NCBI GenBank assembly: GCA_026196225.1
Contig: JAPHRD010000007.1
Span: forward strand, 1-56,600
Reading direction: 5' to 3'
Source: Motiliproteus sp.
GTDB taxonomy: Bacteria; Pseudomonadota; Gammaproteobacteria; Pseudomonadales; Balneatricaceae
Length of the DNA stretch: 56,600 bases
The notes beneath the pieces are model-generated. The model worked only from the letters and a program-made list of their open reading frames with translations. It was not told where the DNA came from and made no database searches. Shown here piece after piece: positions 18,945 through 27,879 of this stretch (position 1 is the stretch's first letter; each line of letters starts with the position of its first letter). The position numbers and the translations under genes are program-made.

Positions 18945-19487
18945 ATGGCTGTCGTCGATTTAATGGTGGAACGTGTTTGGCCTGTGGCCAAGCAGATCGT
19001 GTTGTCATGGAACGACAGCGCCTCGGAAATTTTTGTTCTGGATCTGCCCCGTAAGGAGTTTGGCAGAATCCTCGATGTGATAATCGATGCAACTCATGAT
19101 CCGGTGGTGTTGCGCTTTGATGGTATCAATCTGGACCAGGAGCGTGTGCTCAACCAGAACATGCGTGATCAGCTGGTGCGGGCATCTAAAATGAGCACTG
19201 TCCACAGTATTCGCGGATCACTCAACGCCAACAGCAACTGTTATTTCTATTTCTGGGTGGATGCAGAAAAACGCACCATCGAAACCGAAATGGTGTTCTG
19301 GAATGACCTCAGTTTCCCACCGGGTCGGACGCTGGAGGACCACAAAGAGATGTTGGGGCGCATCTTGCGCATTGCTCATCGTATCCGTGGCGAGAACCAT
19401 CAGAGCAAGTGCATTCTAAGTCCGGAATACAATAGTGAACCCAGCGAACTGCTAAAAGGAGGTCACAAGAAGGTCGCCATTTGGTAG
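18945..19487 (+). CDS. Protein of unknown function (180 residues)
   Basis: I do not recognise this family. ATG 18945 has GGGAGG about 8 bp upstream, so translation is credible. No signal peptide or membrane helix is visible. The sequence looks like a soluble alpha/beta protein: a hydrophobic LSWNDSASEIFVLDLP stretch, IDATHDPVVLRFDGINLDQE, and FYFWVDAEKRTIETEMVFW, ending in a basic tail. It lies between yhdP and a Rof-like gene, where comparable genomes have nit next, so it belongs to an accessory insertion. Its proximity to a possible Rho regulator and a hydrolase gives no firm function. Confidence 0.75.
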   Translation: MAVVDLMVERVWPVAKQIVLSWNDSASEIFVLDLPRKEFGRILDVIIDATHDPVVLRFDGINLDQERVLNQNMRDQLVRASKMSTVHSIRGSLNANSNCYFYFWVDAEKRTIETEMVFWNDLSFPPGRTLEDHKEMLGRILRIAHRIRGENHQSKCILSPEYNSEPSELLKGGHKKVAIW

Positions 19488-19525
19488 GCCTTAATTCTCA
19501 TCCTTGATATTCGGGAGATTTATCT

Positions 19526-19771
19526 ATGAAGTCCAAACTAGCCCGTATCGACCGTTGCGAACTCACCGATCACTACGAAGTTGCTATCGTCCATAAAACG
19601 CCGCTGCATATTCGTCTATTGCATCAAACCGGCGAACAAGAGCAACGTATTTTGCCTTTGAATCTGCGTTGCCAAAACGGTAAGGATTATCTGTTCGCCA
19701 CCGATAGTGAAGGTCGTGAAGTGCATATCGATGTGGATGACATTACCGATGTGAGGGAGTTTCCTTTGTAG
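19526..19771 (+). CDS. Rho-binding antiterminator (Rof/YaeO)-like protein
   Basis: The 81-residue protein starts at ATG 19526 with GGGAG 9 bp upstream. By eye it aligns over its length with E. coli YaeO/Rof: a Cys-x-x-x-D-x-x-E/L-A start (CELTDHYEVAIVHK), a beta-hairpin (LHIRLLHQTGEQ), then GKDYLFATDSEGREVHIDVDDI corresponding to the YLVVEAAGETRELRLDKI region. Rof binds the primary RNA site of Rho and inhibits termination. The assignment rests on pattern, not a search; another small Sm-like barrel is possible. Confidence 0.55.
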   Translation: MKSKLARIDRCELTDHYEVAIVHKTPLHIRLLHQTGEQEQRILPLNLRCQNGKDYLFATDSEGREVHIDVDDITDVREFPL

Positions 19772-19871
19772 TTCGAGGGTACCAGTGGTGTCGGTACGAC
19801 AGAGCTATTTCCGTCACTGCGGGGTTTTAGTTAAGATGGATTCTTAGCCAGATATTTGAGGATGTTAACCC

Positions 19872-20525
19872 GTGCAGGAATCTAATCAGCCCGCCCAGGG
19901 CTTTATTCGTAAAACTTTTCCAGTAGGGCCGCTGCAGTGCAACTGCACCATTCTAGGGGATACCGCCACTGGTAAAGCGGTGGTTATCGATCCCGGCGGT
20001 GATGCAGATATTATTATGAACGAGCTGGATGCCCTGGGTATGCAGGTGGTTGCGATCTATCACACCCACGCGCATCTGGATCATATTCTGGCGGCGGGTG
20101 AGATCAAGGCCCGGACCGGGGCTCCAATTCACCTGCATCAAGAGGATAAGTTTCTCTGGGATATGCTGGAGCAGCAGTGTCAAATGTTCGGTGTTCCCTA
20201 TGTAGCGCAACCAGACCCCGATCAGTGGATAAAGGATGATCAGGCGTTGGACTGCTGTAGCGGTGTGGCTTTGCATACACCGGGGCATTCACCGGGTTCT
20301 ACCAGTTTCTGGTTTGATGATGCCAAGCTGCTGGTTGCTGGCGATACTATGTTCAGGCGCTCCATCGGCCGGACCGATTTGTGGGGTGGTGATCATAGCC
20401 AGATCGAAAAATCGATCAAGGAACGTATCTTCAGTCTTGATGACGACGCGGTGGTGGTGACCGGGCACGGGCCGGATACGTCGGTAGGTGAGGAAAAGGA
20501 GGAGAATCCTTTTATCAGAGGTTAA
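19872..20525 (+). CDS. Metallo-beta-lactamase-fold hydrolase, YcbL/glyoxalase II-like
   Basis: The 217-residue protein starts at GTG 19872 with GAGGATG upstream. The metal motif HTHAHLDHILAAGEI (HxHxDH) is intact, followed by LHTPGHSPGS, AGDTMFRRSIGRTD and VVTGHGPDTS, which supply the other zinc ligands. The FPVGPLQCNCTILGD start and the length match the YcbL group of type II glyoxalases, which hydrolyse thioesters such as S-lactoylglutathione; the actual substrate is not known. It is 7 bp upstream of the Nit-family gene, so the two are probably co-transcribed, and both may handle glutathione-related metabolites. Confidence 0.88.
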   Translation: MQESNQPAQGFIRKTFPVGPLQCNCTILGDTATGKAVVIDPGGDADIIMNELDALGMQVVAIYHTHAHLDHILAAGEIKARTGAPIHLHQEDKFLWDMLEQQCQMFGVPYVAQPDPDQWIKDDQALDCCSGVALHTPGHSPGSTSFWFDDAKLLVAGDTMFRRSIGRTDLWGGDHSQIEKSIKERIFSLDDDAVVVTGHGPDTSVGEEKEENPFIRG

Positions 20526-20532
20526 ATGACAG

Positions 20533-21378
20533 ATGACTGAAGTATCTGCGAAATTATCCAAGGTTGCCGTTGTCCAGATGGTCAGCGGTGATGATTGGCA
20601 GCACAATCTAGGTGAGGCCTCCCAACTAATCGGCGAGGCCGCAGGGCAGGGTGCCGAGCTGGTGCTGTTGCCGGAAAATTTTGCAGTCTTCAATGCCAGT
20701 CAACTTCTGGAGCGAGGTCGGCAGGAGCAGACCGCGGATGGGCCAATTCGTCGTTTCCTTTCCCAGCAAGCTAAAATCCAGGGTATCTGGTTGGTGGGAG
20801 GCTCATTACCGGTTCTATGCGACGATGGTCAGCGCGTCCGTGCCGCCTGTTTTGTCTATGATTCTCAGGGTGTCGAGCGTGCCCGTTACGACAAGCTGCA
20901 TCTGTTTGATGTTGATGTGGAGGATAAGCAAAGTGCCTATCGTGAATCAGAACAGATCGAGCCCGGCGATCGTATTGTCGTGGTAGATACCCCGGTGGGG
21001 CGTTTGGGTCTGTCGATCTGCTACGATCTACGTTTTCCGTTGCTGTACCAGGCGATGATGGATCAAGGGGCTGAGCTGATCAGTGTTCCAGCGGCCTTTA
21101 CTCAGGTGACCGGGCAGGCTCACTGGGAACTGCTATTGCGGGCGCGGGCCGCTGAAACCCAATGCTTTATCTTGGCGTCCAATCAGGGCGGAATGCACAA
21201 CGAGCGTCGGCAAACCTACGGACACTCAATGATTATCGATCCTTGGGGCGTGGTGTTGACGCAGCTGGTCAGCGGTCCAGGCGTTTTGGTCACGGAGTTA
21301 GACCTTGAGGTGCTGCAGGAGATCAGGAGGAAAATGCCGATTCAGCAGCACCGTAGAGATCCGCAAAGTCTCAGATAG
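20533..21378 (+). CDS. Carbon-nitrogen hydrolase, Nit1/deaminated-glutathione amidase-like
   Basis: This 281-residue nitrilase-superfamily enzyme has the Glu-Lys-Cys triad: LVLLPENFAVF (Glu), YDKLHLFDVD (Lys) and LGLSICYDLRFPLL (Cys). The group hydrolyses deaminated glutathione, a transaminase side product, to alpha-ketoglutarate and Cys-Gly. It is the usual neighbour of yhdP and tldD in Pseudomonas, but here tldD is missing and the gene ends 5 bp from the convergent darP. Family confidence is high; the substrate is taken from studied relatives. Confidence 0.9.
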   Translation: MTEVSAKLSKVAVVQMVSGDDWQHNLGEASQLIGEAAGQGAELVLLPENFAVFNASQLLERGRQEQTADGPIRRFLSQQAKIQGIWLVGGSLPVLCDDGQRVRAACFVYDSQGVERARYDKLHLFDVDVEDKQSAYRESEQIEPGDRIVVVDTPVGRLGLSICYDLRFPLLYQAMMDQGAELISVPAAFTQVTGQAHWELLLRARAAETQCFILASNQGGMHNERRQTYGHSMIIDPWGVVLTQLVSGPGVLVTELDLEVLQEIRRKMPIQQHRRDPQSLR

Positions 21379-21383
21379 ATTCC

Positions 21384-21905
21384 TCAGCTTTGCTCATCCA
21401 ACTCACGGATATATTTGAACAGTTTTCGTGACGCTGCGGGTGGTTTGTTTTGTTGCGCTTCCTTGACGGCATTGCGTACCAACTGGCGTAGATGTTGGCG
21501 GTCGCCGCTGGGATAAGCCTCGAGAAAGGCGTTGATCTGCTTGTCGTCCTTGATGAGTTGATCCCGCCACTCTTCCAAGCGGTGAAAGTGCTGAACGTAG
21601 GCGCGGGTTCCTGCCTCTTGGCGTTCAATCAGTTCGCGGATTTCGTCGGCATCAACGCCTCTCATCAGCTTGCCGATATATTGCATGTGGCGACGTTTAG
21701 CCTCGTTCTGCTTGATCCGTGCAGCTTCCTTAATAGCTGCATACAACGGTGCCGACAGCGGAAGTTTTTCCAGAACCTCCGGTTTTTGATTAATCAGCTT
21801 TTTGCCCAGTTCCTGTAGTTCTTCCATCTCGCGTTTGATCTGGGTTTTACTCTTAAATTCCTGACCATCATCCTGGTCATCGGTATCGTTAAAAAAATCA
21901 GACAT
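21384..21905 (-). CDS. darP: Ribosome biogenesis factor DarP (YjgA, DUF615)
   Basis: This 173-residue, highly charged helical protein associates with late 50S ribosomal precursors. The start SDFFNDTDDQDD-(G), the KTQIKREMEELQELGKKL helix and the PLYAAIKEAARIKQNEAKRR segment are signatures of YjgA. In Pseudomonas yjgA sits between tldD and pmbA; here both are absent and darP is followed on its own strand by nothing but the convergent nit gene. mgtE is 21 bp upstream, so the two may share a transcript. Confidence 0.93.
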   Translation of the reverse strand: MSDFFNDTDDQDDGQEFKSKTQIKREMEELQELGKKLINQKPEVLEKLPLSAPLYAAIKEAARIKQNEAKRRHMQYIGKLMRGVDADEIRELIERQEAGTRAYVQHFHRLEEWRDQLIKDDKQINAFLEAYPSGDRQHLRQLVRNAVKEAQQNKPPAASRKLFKYIRELDEQS

Positions 21906-21926
21906 TTTAGATCTCTACAGAGGCCT

Positions 21927-23276
21927 TCAGGCGTACATATAAGTCGCTAGGCCGAGGAATGACATAAAACCGACAACATCGGTTATGGTGGTCAGTAGAA
22001 CGCCGCCAGCCAGCGCTGGGTCGATACCCTTGGATTTTAGCAGTAGCGGAAGTGAGGTGCCTGCCAAAGCGGCCACCACCAGATTGATGACCAAGGCGCA
22101 GGCGATAATGATGCCGATGGTTATGTCCTCAAACCAATAGATGGCTGCGACGGCAACCACTATGGCCCAAAGTAAACCGTTGATTACGCCTACCACCAGC
22201 TCACGATTTAATAGCCAGCGGGCGTTGCTGCGTTCTACATGCCCCAGGGCCATACCCCGAATAACCAGAGTCAGAGCCTGGGTGCCAGCGATGCCTCCCA
22301 TGCTGGCGACAATCGGCATTAGTACCGCCAGAGCGACAACCTTCTCAATAGTATCTTCAAACATCCCGATGACCGCCGAGGCGATAAAGGCGGTAAGCAG
22401 GTTGATGCCGAGCCAGACGGCGCGGCTGCGAGTGGTTTTCCAGATAGGGGCAAAGGTATCTTCATCTTCATCCAGACCGGCCATACTCATTAGCGAGTGA
22501 TCGGCGTCTTCACGGATAACGTCTACTACGTCATCGATGGTGATACGGCCGAGCAGCTTTCGATCGCTGTCCACAACCGGTGCCGATACCAGATCGTGGC
22601 GTTCGAATATCTGGGCTACTGCGGCATCATCCATATCGGCTGGAATCGGTTCGATGTCGGTGAGCATCACCTCTCGCACGGTGATGTTAGGGTCGCTTAC
22701 CAGCAATTTTGTCAGCGGCAGTATTCCGATAAAACTATTTTTACGGCTGACTACCAGCAGGCTGTCGGTCATCTCAGGCAGTTCGGTATGGCGGCGCACA
22801 TAGCGCAGTGCGGTGTCGATGGTAATATCGGCACGGATGGTAACGGTATCCGTGTCCATCAGGCCACCGGCGGTGTCCTCTGGATACGATAGCACCTTTT
22901 CAATGCGCTCCCGGTCCAGCTTGTCCATAGCGGACAGTACTTCCATCATCACCGTTTCTGGCAGCTGCTGGAGTACGTCAGCGACGTCGTCCACATCCAA
23001 ACCTTCGGTGACCGCCAGTACTTCTTCGGTGTTCATCTGGCTGAGGAAATCCGCCTGAATTTCATCGCTCAGGTCCTGAAGGACTTCACCCTCAACTTCC
23101 TGATCAAGAAGGTTCCAGATGATCTCACGGGCGTGTGGCGGGGAAGATTCGATCAGGTGGGCGACATCCGCCGGCAGTAGAATCCGGTTAAGGGTATGCC
23201 TGATTTGGCGAAATTCTCCGCTTTCCAGCGCTTCGCTCAGTTCATGTAGTTGTGTTTTTTCTACTGTGTGTGGCAT
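21927..23276 (-). CDS. mgtE: Magnesium transporter MgtE
   Basis: This 449-residue Mg2+ channel/transporter has an N-terminal superhelical MgtE_N domain (about residues 1-130; SSPHAREIIWNLLDQE), two CBS domains (about 135-260; VREVMLTDIEPIPADMDD), and five membrane helices in the last 180 residues. PIVASMGGIAGTQALTLVIRG is the pore motif. The family gates by Mg2+ binding between the N and CBS domains. It is upstream of darP on the minus strand, with a separate promoter-like sequence at 23404-23440. Confidence 0.96.
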   Translation of the reverse strand: MPHTVEKTQLHELSEALESGEFRQIRHTLNRILLPADVAHLIESSPPHAREIIWNLLDQEVEGEVLQDLSDEIQADFLSQMNTEEVLAVTEGLDVDDVADVLQQLPETVMMEVLSAMDKLDRERIEKVLSYPEDTAGGLMDTDTVTIRADITIDTALRYVRRHTELPEMTDSLLVVSRKNSFIGILPLTKLLVSDPNITVREVMLTDIEPIPADMDDAAVAQIFERHDLVSAPVVDSDRKLLGRITIDDVVDVIREDADHSLMSMAGLDEDEDTFAPIWKTTRSRAVWLGINLLTAFIASAVIGMFEDTIEKVVALAVLMPIVASMGGIAGTQALTLVIRGMALGHVERSNARWLLNRELVVGVINGLLWAIVVAVAAIYWFEDITIGIIIACALVINLVVAALAGTSLPLLLKSKGIDPALAGGVLLTTITDVVGFMSFLGLATYMYA

Positions 23277-23403
23277 ATGCGGATTGAAACCCGATTAATA
23301 ATACTGGTTGCCGTGGTAGAGACTGGGCACGCGTGGATGTCGTTGTGCAACGCGCGCTACTTGAACTAGCCTATGTTATCAGTAGTCGGCCGAATTGGCG
23401 CAG

Positions 23404-23440
23404 ATTATAGCCCAAAGGGGAGATTTGGAAGAAACGTTTC
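23404..23440 (-). promoter_or_regulatory. mgtE promoter with a GAAACGTTTC palindrome
   Basis: On the minus strand a consensus TATAAT (23404-23409) lies about 130 bp upstream of the mgtE ATG. The expected -35 position has only a weak hexamer. The perfect palindrome GAAACGTTTC (23431-23440) overlaps that spot. It equals the core of the Cra/FruR-type LacI-family operator TGAAACGTTTCA and could serve as an operator or activator site. Confidence 0.4.
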
Positions 23441-23447
23441 GGAGAGC

Positions 23448-23717
23448 TTATTCGCCTTCACCGAAGCGGTCGTTGATAATGGCTTCGACGGCATCCATGG
23501 CTGATTGCTCGTCTTCACCTTCGACTACTACATCGATGACAGTGCCCTGGCTGGCTGCCAGCATCATCACGGACATGATGCTCTTACCGTTAACCATACG
23601 TCCGTCTTTTCCCAGCTCGATGGAACTGGTGAAGTTATTGGTAACACCGATGAGCTTGGCCGTCGCTCTGGCATGCAGTCCCAGCTTGTTGATGATGGTT
23701 AACTGCTTCTCAATCAT
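23448..23717 (-). CDS. ptsO: Nitrogen-PTS phosphocarrier protein NPr
   Basis: This 89-residue HPr-like protein carries phosphate from EI(Ntr) to EIIA(Ntr). The phosphorylated His15 is in NKLGLHARATAKL, and GKSIMSVMMLAASQG holds the serine-site helix. Its ATG overlaps the rapZ stop by 8 bp, so it is translationally coupled. Together with rapZ, ptsN, hpf and rpoN it forms the standard rpoN operon, a regulatory rather than sugar-importing PTS. It is the last gene of that operon. Confidence 0.95.
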   Translation of the reverse strand: MIEKQLTIINKLGLHARATAKLIGVTNNFTSSIELGKDGRMVNGKSIMSVMMLAASQGTVIDVVVEGEDEQSAMDAVEAIINDRFGEGE

Positions 23718-24588
23718 TCATTAACCTCGGTAAAGACAGCTCCCTGTGTTTGACCAGTACATTATCCATAGATTGGTTGAAATGGCCAGCCAAGGCTTCT
23801 GCCAGATAGACGGATCGATGCTGTCCACCGGTGCAGCCGATGCAGACTGTCAGGTAACTTCGGTTGTTTGCTTCGAAGCGGGGCAGCCATTTCTCGATAT
23901 AGGCGATGATGTCGTCGCGCATCTGTTGCACGTCTTCTTGGCCTTGCAGGTAGTGGACCACTTCAGGGTCTTGGCCGGTAAACTTACGCAACGCCGGTTC
24001 CCAATAGGGATTGGGTAGGCAACGCACGTCGTAAACCAGATCCGCATCCATAGGCACCCCGTGCTTGAAACCAAAGGATTGAAACAGCAGGGCGATTTGC
24101 TGCCCGCTGCGGCCAGCAACCCGATGTTTGATCACATCCCGAAGCTCGTAAAGGGTCAGACGGGTAGTGTCGATGGTTAGATCGGCAAGATCAGCCATGG
24201 GCTCCAGCAGGTGTTGTTCCAGTTGGATTGCTTCCTTAAGCCCTTTATCTTCATCGGAGAGGGGGTGTCGCCGCCGCGTTGCACTGAATCGTTTCAACAG
24301 GGTGGGGAGTGAGGCGTCTAGATAGATAATATCGTGCTGGATCGATGAGGCTTTCAGCTTTTCTTCAAAGCGGGGAAATTGGCTCAAACCTTGGGGTGTA
24401 TTGCGGGCATCAATGCTTATAGCAACGCCGCTCTTATCTTCCATCGCCTCGTTTTGGATCAGTTCTGTCAGGCTGGGTAGCATCGCCACCGGCAGGTTAT
24501 CGATACAGTAGTACCCCAGGTCTTCCAAAGCCTGGAGGGCGGTACTCTTACCTGATCCTGAACGTCCACTGATAATAACCAGTTTCAT
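23710..24588 (-). CDS. rapZ: RNase adapter protein RapZ
   Basis: The 292-residue protein has an N-terminal P-loop (SGRSGSGKSTALQAL, residues 7-21) and the C-terminal CIGCTGGQHRSVYLAE motif typical of RapZ/YvcJ. In enterobacteria RapZ binds GlmZ/GlmY small RNAs and guides RNase E to control glmS and thus amino-sugar supply for the cell wall. Whether those small RNAs exist here is unknown. It is 38 bp after ptsN and overlaps the phosphocarrier gene. Confidence 0.96.
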   Translation of the reverse strand: MKLVIISGRSGSGKSTALQALEDLGYYCIDNLPVAMLPSLTELIQNEAMEDKSGVAISIDARNTPQGLSQFPRFEEKLKASSIQHDIIYLDASLPTLLKRFSATRRRHPLSDEDKGLKEAIQLEQHLLEPMADLADLTIDTTRLTLYELRDVIKHRVAGRSGQQIALLFQSFGFKHGVPMDADLVYDVRCLPNPYWEPALRKFTGQDPEVVHYLQGQEDVQQMRDDIIAYIEKWLPRFEANNRSYLTVCIGCTGGQHRSVYLAEALAGHFNQSMDNVLVKHRELSLPRLMND

Positions 24589-24626
24589 GGTGGCTACCCG
24601 CTGTCGATGTCAGAGCTGCTGATTGC

Positions 24627-25082
24627 TCAGGCGATAAATTCTATTGCCTTTTGGTAAAGATCATCGGCGTCCTGGGTTGCTCGCAGGGCGCTTCGTACTT
24701 CTTCCTGGCTGAATAGCTCGGCCAATGATGCCAGGATCTGAAGATGTTGTTCGGTGGCTTCTGCTGGGACAATAAGAATAAAGAGCAGGTCCACGGGATT
24801 TCCGTCGATGGCGTCGAAATCGATTGGTTCTGGCAGCTTGACCAGCGCGCCAGTAGTGCCTTGGCAATTCTCAAGTCGGCAATGAGGGATGGCAATTCCA
24901 TCGCCCAGGCCGGTACTGCCTAACCGCTCGCGACTGATCAGGCCGGTGAAAATTTCTTCGGCGTCCAGTGAATCGACGGTTTCTGAAAGGATCTGGCTGG
25001 CGTTTTCCAGCACACGTTTTTTACTGCTGCCGGGAACGTCGTGAAAACAACGTTCCCGGATCAGGGTCTCATGAAGGGACAT
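24627..25082 (-). CDS. ptsN: Nitrogen-PTS EIIA protein
   Basis: This 151-residue EIIA(Ntr) belongs to the mannitol/fructose EIIA fold. His67 in GDGIAIPHCRLENC is the phosphorylation site. The phosphorylation state links nitrogen and carbon status to potassium transport and other targets in known species. It lies between hpf (29 bp) and rapZ (38 bp) in the rpoN operon. Confidence 0.95.
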   Translation of the reverse strand: MSLHETLIRERCFHDVPGSSKKRVLENASQILSETVDSLDAEEIFTGLISRERLGSTGLGDGIAIPHCRLENCQGTTGALVKLPEPIDFDAIDGNPVDLLFILIVPAEATEQHLQILASLAELFSQEEVRSALRATQDADDLYQKAIEFIA

Positions 25083-25111
25083 AAGGCCAATTCCAGTGAG
25101 GAGTATAAAGC

Positions 25112-25414
25112 TTAAGCAATACCTTGCTTACGGCTTTGAAGTTTCTCTTTGTGTTTGATGACTTGACGGTCCAGTTTGTCGATCAGGTTATCGATAGCGG
25201 CATACATGTCGTTATCTTCGGACTTGGCAAACAGCTCTCCACCGGTAATCTGAACAGTGGCTTCCGCTTCTTGGCGCAGATTTTGAACAGTCAGGGTGAC
25301 CTGGACGTTGGTAATGTTATCGAAATGACGCTCCAGTTTTGCGAATTTGCTGTCGACATAATCGCGCATGGAATCAGTGAGATCCACGTGGTGACCGGTA
25401 ATATTAATTTGCAT
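25112..25414 (-). CDS. hpf: Ribosome hibernation-promoting factor HPF, short form
   Basis: The 100-residue protein has the HPF/RaiA fold: MQINITGHHVDLTDSMRDYVDSKF at the N-terminus in the family pattern and a basic C-terminal helix (DKLDRQVIKHKEKLQ). The short HPF acts with RMF to dimerise idle 70S ribosomes. It follows rpoN by 59 bp, its normal place. Confidence 0.94.
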   Translation of the reverse strand: MQINITGHHVDLTDSMRDYVDSKFAKLERHFDNITNVQVTLTVQNLRQEAEATVQITGGELFAKSEDNDMYAAIDNLIDKLDRQVIKHKEKLQSRKQGIA

Positions 25415-25473
25415 ACGGCTCTCCTAAGCGAACGGTGTTGTTGGTGTTGTATTGTGAGTCCTTTCTACTGCCA

Positions 25474-27021
25474 TCATACCAGACGTTTTCTTTCGTTGGA
25501 TGGTGGAATATTCAGGGCTTCACGGTATTTTGCAATGGTTCGACGGGCCACCTTAATTCCCTGTTCTTCCAACAGATTTGCGATCTTGCTGTCGCTCAGG
25601 GGCTTGGCTTGGTTTTCTGCGGCTATCAGCTTTTTGATGATGGCGCGAATGGCTGTCGAGGAGCACTCGCCCCCGGATGCGGTGCTAACGTGGCTGGAGA
25701 AAAAGTACTTCAGCTCGAAAATACCACGGGGAGTGTGCATGAATTTCTGGGTGGTAACCCGGGATATGGTGGATTCGTGCATCTCAACCGCTTCTGCGAT
25801 GTCGTGCAGTACCAGCGGTTTCATCGCTTCTTCGCCATGGTCCAGGAAATCCTGTTGGTGTTCGACAATTTTGCTAGAAACTTTGAGCAGGGTGTCATTG
25901 CGGCTCAGCAGACTCTTCAGGAACCAGCGTGCTTCTTGCAGGTGGTTTTTCAGATAGGTGTTGTCGGCGCTGTTGTCGGCCCGTTTAACCATACCGGCAT
26001 AGGTATCGTTGATGCGGACCTTAGGAGCAGAATCCGGGTTGAGACTGACTCGCCAGATACCTTGCTCTTTTCTGACGATAACGTCGGGGATGACATATTC
26101 GACGTCAGAGAATTCCACCATATTTCCAGGCCGTGGGTTTAACTCCTGGATCAGGGCGATCACTGATTTTAACTGGGGTTCCTTGAGCTTGCAGCGGCGC
26201 ATCAGCTGCTTGTAATCGTGTCCACCCAACAGGGCTAGGTGTTTATCGACTAAGTTTTTGGCGGGGGTGAGCCAGGTTGTATCGGGGTCCAGTTGATTCA
26301 GTTGGATCAGCAGACACTCACGCAGGTCGCGACAGGCAACTCCTGGCGGATCGAATTGCTGGATGCGTTTAAGTACCGCTTCAACCTCAGTTAATTCGAG
26401 CTGCTCACTATCTTCCGATTCGGTGTCTTGCTTAGTGTCTTGATCGGAGAAAAGGCTCTGGTTGAGATTATCGACGATATCTTCCAGCTCGGTGCGTAGA
26501 TAGCCGTCGAGGTCGATGCCATCCAGGATACTGAAAGCGATCAATTGATCTGTATCACTCATGGGGGTCAGATTGAGCTGCCATTCCAGGTGATCCAGCA
26601 GTGTGCTGCTGGTGGAGTCGGCGGATTCATAATCTGAACTTCCAGAGTCCGATGGGGCGGGTCCGCTGGAAATGGTTGCGCTTTGGTAGGTGTCTTCCCA
26701 ATTGCTATCGGTAGACAGTTCGACCGGAATCTGCTCATTCCAGTCGCTGTCGGGTGCCGCCAACTCGGCATCATTATCAACGCCGTTAGCACCGATCTCT
26801 TCGATGTTAGCAGTATTTTCAGCGCTATTAGCGTTCTCAGTTGTTGGATCGGGTTCGGAGATTTCCTCTTCGGAAACTTCCAGCATCGGATTGGAGTCCA
26901 GCGCTTGTTGAATCTCTTGCTGAAGATCGAGGGTGGATAGTTGTAACAGTCGTATAGCCTGCTGCAACTGAGGTGTCATGGTCAGTTGCTGGCTTATTTT
27001 AAGTTGTAAAGATGGTTTCAT
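25474..27021 (-). CDS. rpoN: RNA polymerase sigma-54 factor
   Basis: The 515-residue protein has the glutamine/leucine-rich region I ([19 protein letters not shown]), which contacts enhancer-binding activators, then an acidic region II (about residues 50-150). The core-binding and helix-turn-helix parts include [20 protein letters not shown], and the RpoN box is [12 protein letters not shown] near the C-terminus. It directs transcription from -24/-12 promoters, for example for nitrogen and motility genes. It heads the rpoN-hpf-ptsN-rapZ-ptsO group, 129 bp after lptB. Confidence 0.97.
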   Translation of the reverse strand: MKPSLQLKISQQLTMTPQLQQAIRLLQLSTLDLQQEIQQALDSNPMLEVSEEEISEPDPTTENANSAENTANIEEIGANGVDNDAELAAPDSDWNEQIPVELSTDSNWEDTYQSATISSGPAPSDSGSSDYESADSTSSTLLDHLEWQLNLTPMSDTDQLIAFSILDGIDLDGYLRTELEDIVDNLNQSLFSDQDTKQDTESEDSEQLELTEVEAVLKRIQQFDPPGVACRDLRECLLIQLNQLDPDTTWLTPAKNLVDKHLALLGGHDYKQLMRRCKLKEPQLKSVIALIQELNPRPGNMVEFSDVEYVIPDVIVRKEQGIWRVSLNPDSAPKVRINDTYAGMVKRADNSADNTYLKNHLQEARWFLKSLLSRNDTLLKVSSKIVEHQQDFLDHGEEAMKPLVLHDIAEAVEMHESTISRVTTQKFMHTPRGIFELKYFFSSHVSTASGGECSSTAIRAIIKKLIAAENQAKPLSDSKIANLLEEQGIKVARRTIAKYREALNIPPSNERKRLV

Positions 27022-27150
27022 AAATTCAGATGAACGCCTTCGAATCTATGGGCTCTGTTACTCTAACCCAGCGTGATTTTGTCACGTGCAGTAATCATTA
27101 TAAGAGACCCCGGTCATAAGTCATCGCAGAATTTGTGGTTATCTTTGCCA

Positions 27151-27876
27151 CTACAGTCTGAACTTATCTCCCAGGTATACATCCTTGACCTGTTGGTTCT
27201 GCAGAATCACTTCCGGTGTGCCCTGCGCTAGCATGTATCCATCATTGACTATATAGGCATGTTCGCAGATATCCAGTGTTTCTCGAACATTATGGTCGGT
27301 AATTAAAACGCCGATACCTTTGCCTTTTAGATGTTCTACTATCTGCTTGATGTCGTTGACCGAGATGGGATCGACACCGGCGAAGGGTTCGTCCAGCAAG
27401 ATAAATGCGGGTTCTGTCGCCAATGCCCGGGCGATCTCTACCCTGCGACGTTCACCTCCGGACAAGCTCATGCCGAGACTGTCACGGATATGGGTGATAT
27501 GGAACTCTTCCAAAAGCTGTTCCAGTTTGTCCTGACGTTGCTCTTTACTGAGTTCGGCGCGGGTTTCCAGAATCGCCATCAGGTTATCGCTAACCGATAA
27601 TTTACGGAAAATTGAGGCTTCCTGGGGCAGGTATCCCAACCCCTTGCGGGCGCGCCCGTGCATGGGTAGGCGGGTGATATCTTCACCGTCAATTTTAACC
27701 CGGCCGTTATCTGCGGCCACTAGACCGACGATCATGTAGAAACAAGTTGTTTTACCTGCACCATTGGGACCAAGCAGGCCGACAATTTGACCGCTTTCGA
27801 TCTCTATGGAGACGTCTTTGACTACCTTGCGTTTTTTGTAGGACTTGGCCAGATTCAGCGCTTCCAGGGTGCTCAT
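27151..27876 (-). CDS. lptB: LPS export ABC transporter ATPase LptB
   Basis: The 241-residue ATPase has Walker [11 protein letters not shown]-loop YLPQEASIF, signature LSGGERRR and Walker [13 protein letters not shown], ending with the long C-terminal stretch typical of LptB ([16 protein letters not shown]). With LptF/G and LptC it powers LPS extraction from the inner membrane. It starts 3 bp after lptA. The lptFG genes are not in this window. Confidence 0.97.
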   Translation of the reverse strand: MSTLEALNLAKSYKKRKVVKDVSIEIESGQIVGLLGPNGAGKTTCFYMIVGLVAADNGRVKIDGEDITRLPMHGRARKGLGYLPQEASIFRKLSVSDNLMAILETRAELSKEQRQDKLEQLLEEFHITHIRDSLGMSLSGGERRRVEIARALATEPAFILLDEPFAGVDPISVNDIKQIVEHLKGKGIGVLITDHNVRETLDICEHAYIVNDGYMLAQGTPEVILQNQQVKDVYLGDKFRL

Positions 27877-27879
27877 TGG

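Noticed and set aside
25124-26142. Long plus-strand frames opposite hpf and rpoN
   Set aside because: Both are antisense to well-supported genes and show no domain or ribosome binding site.
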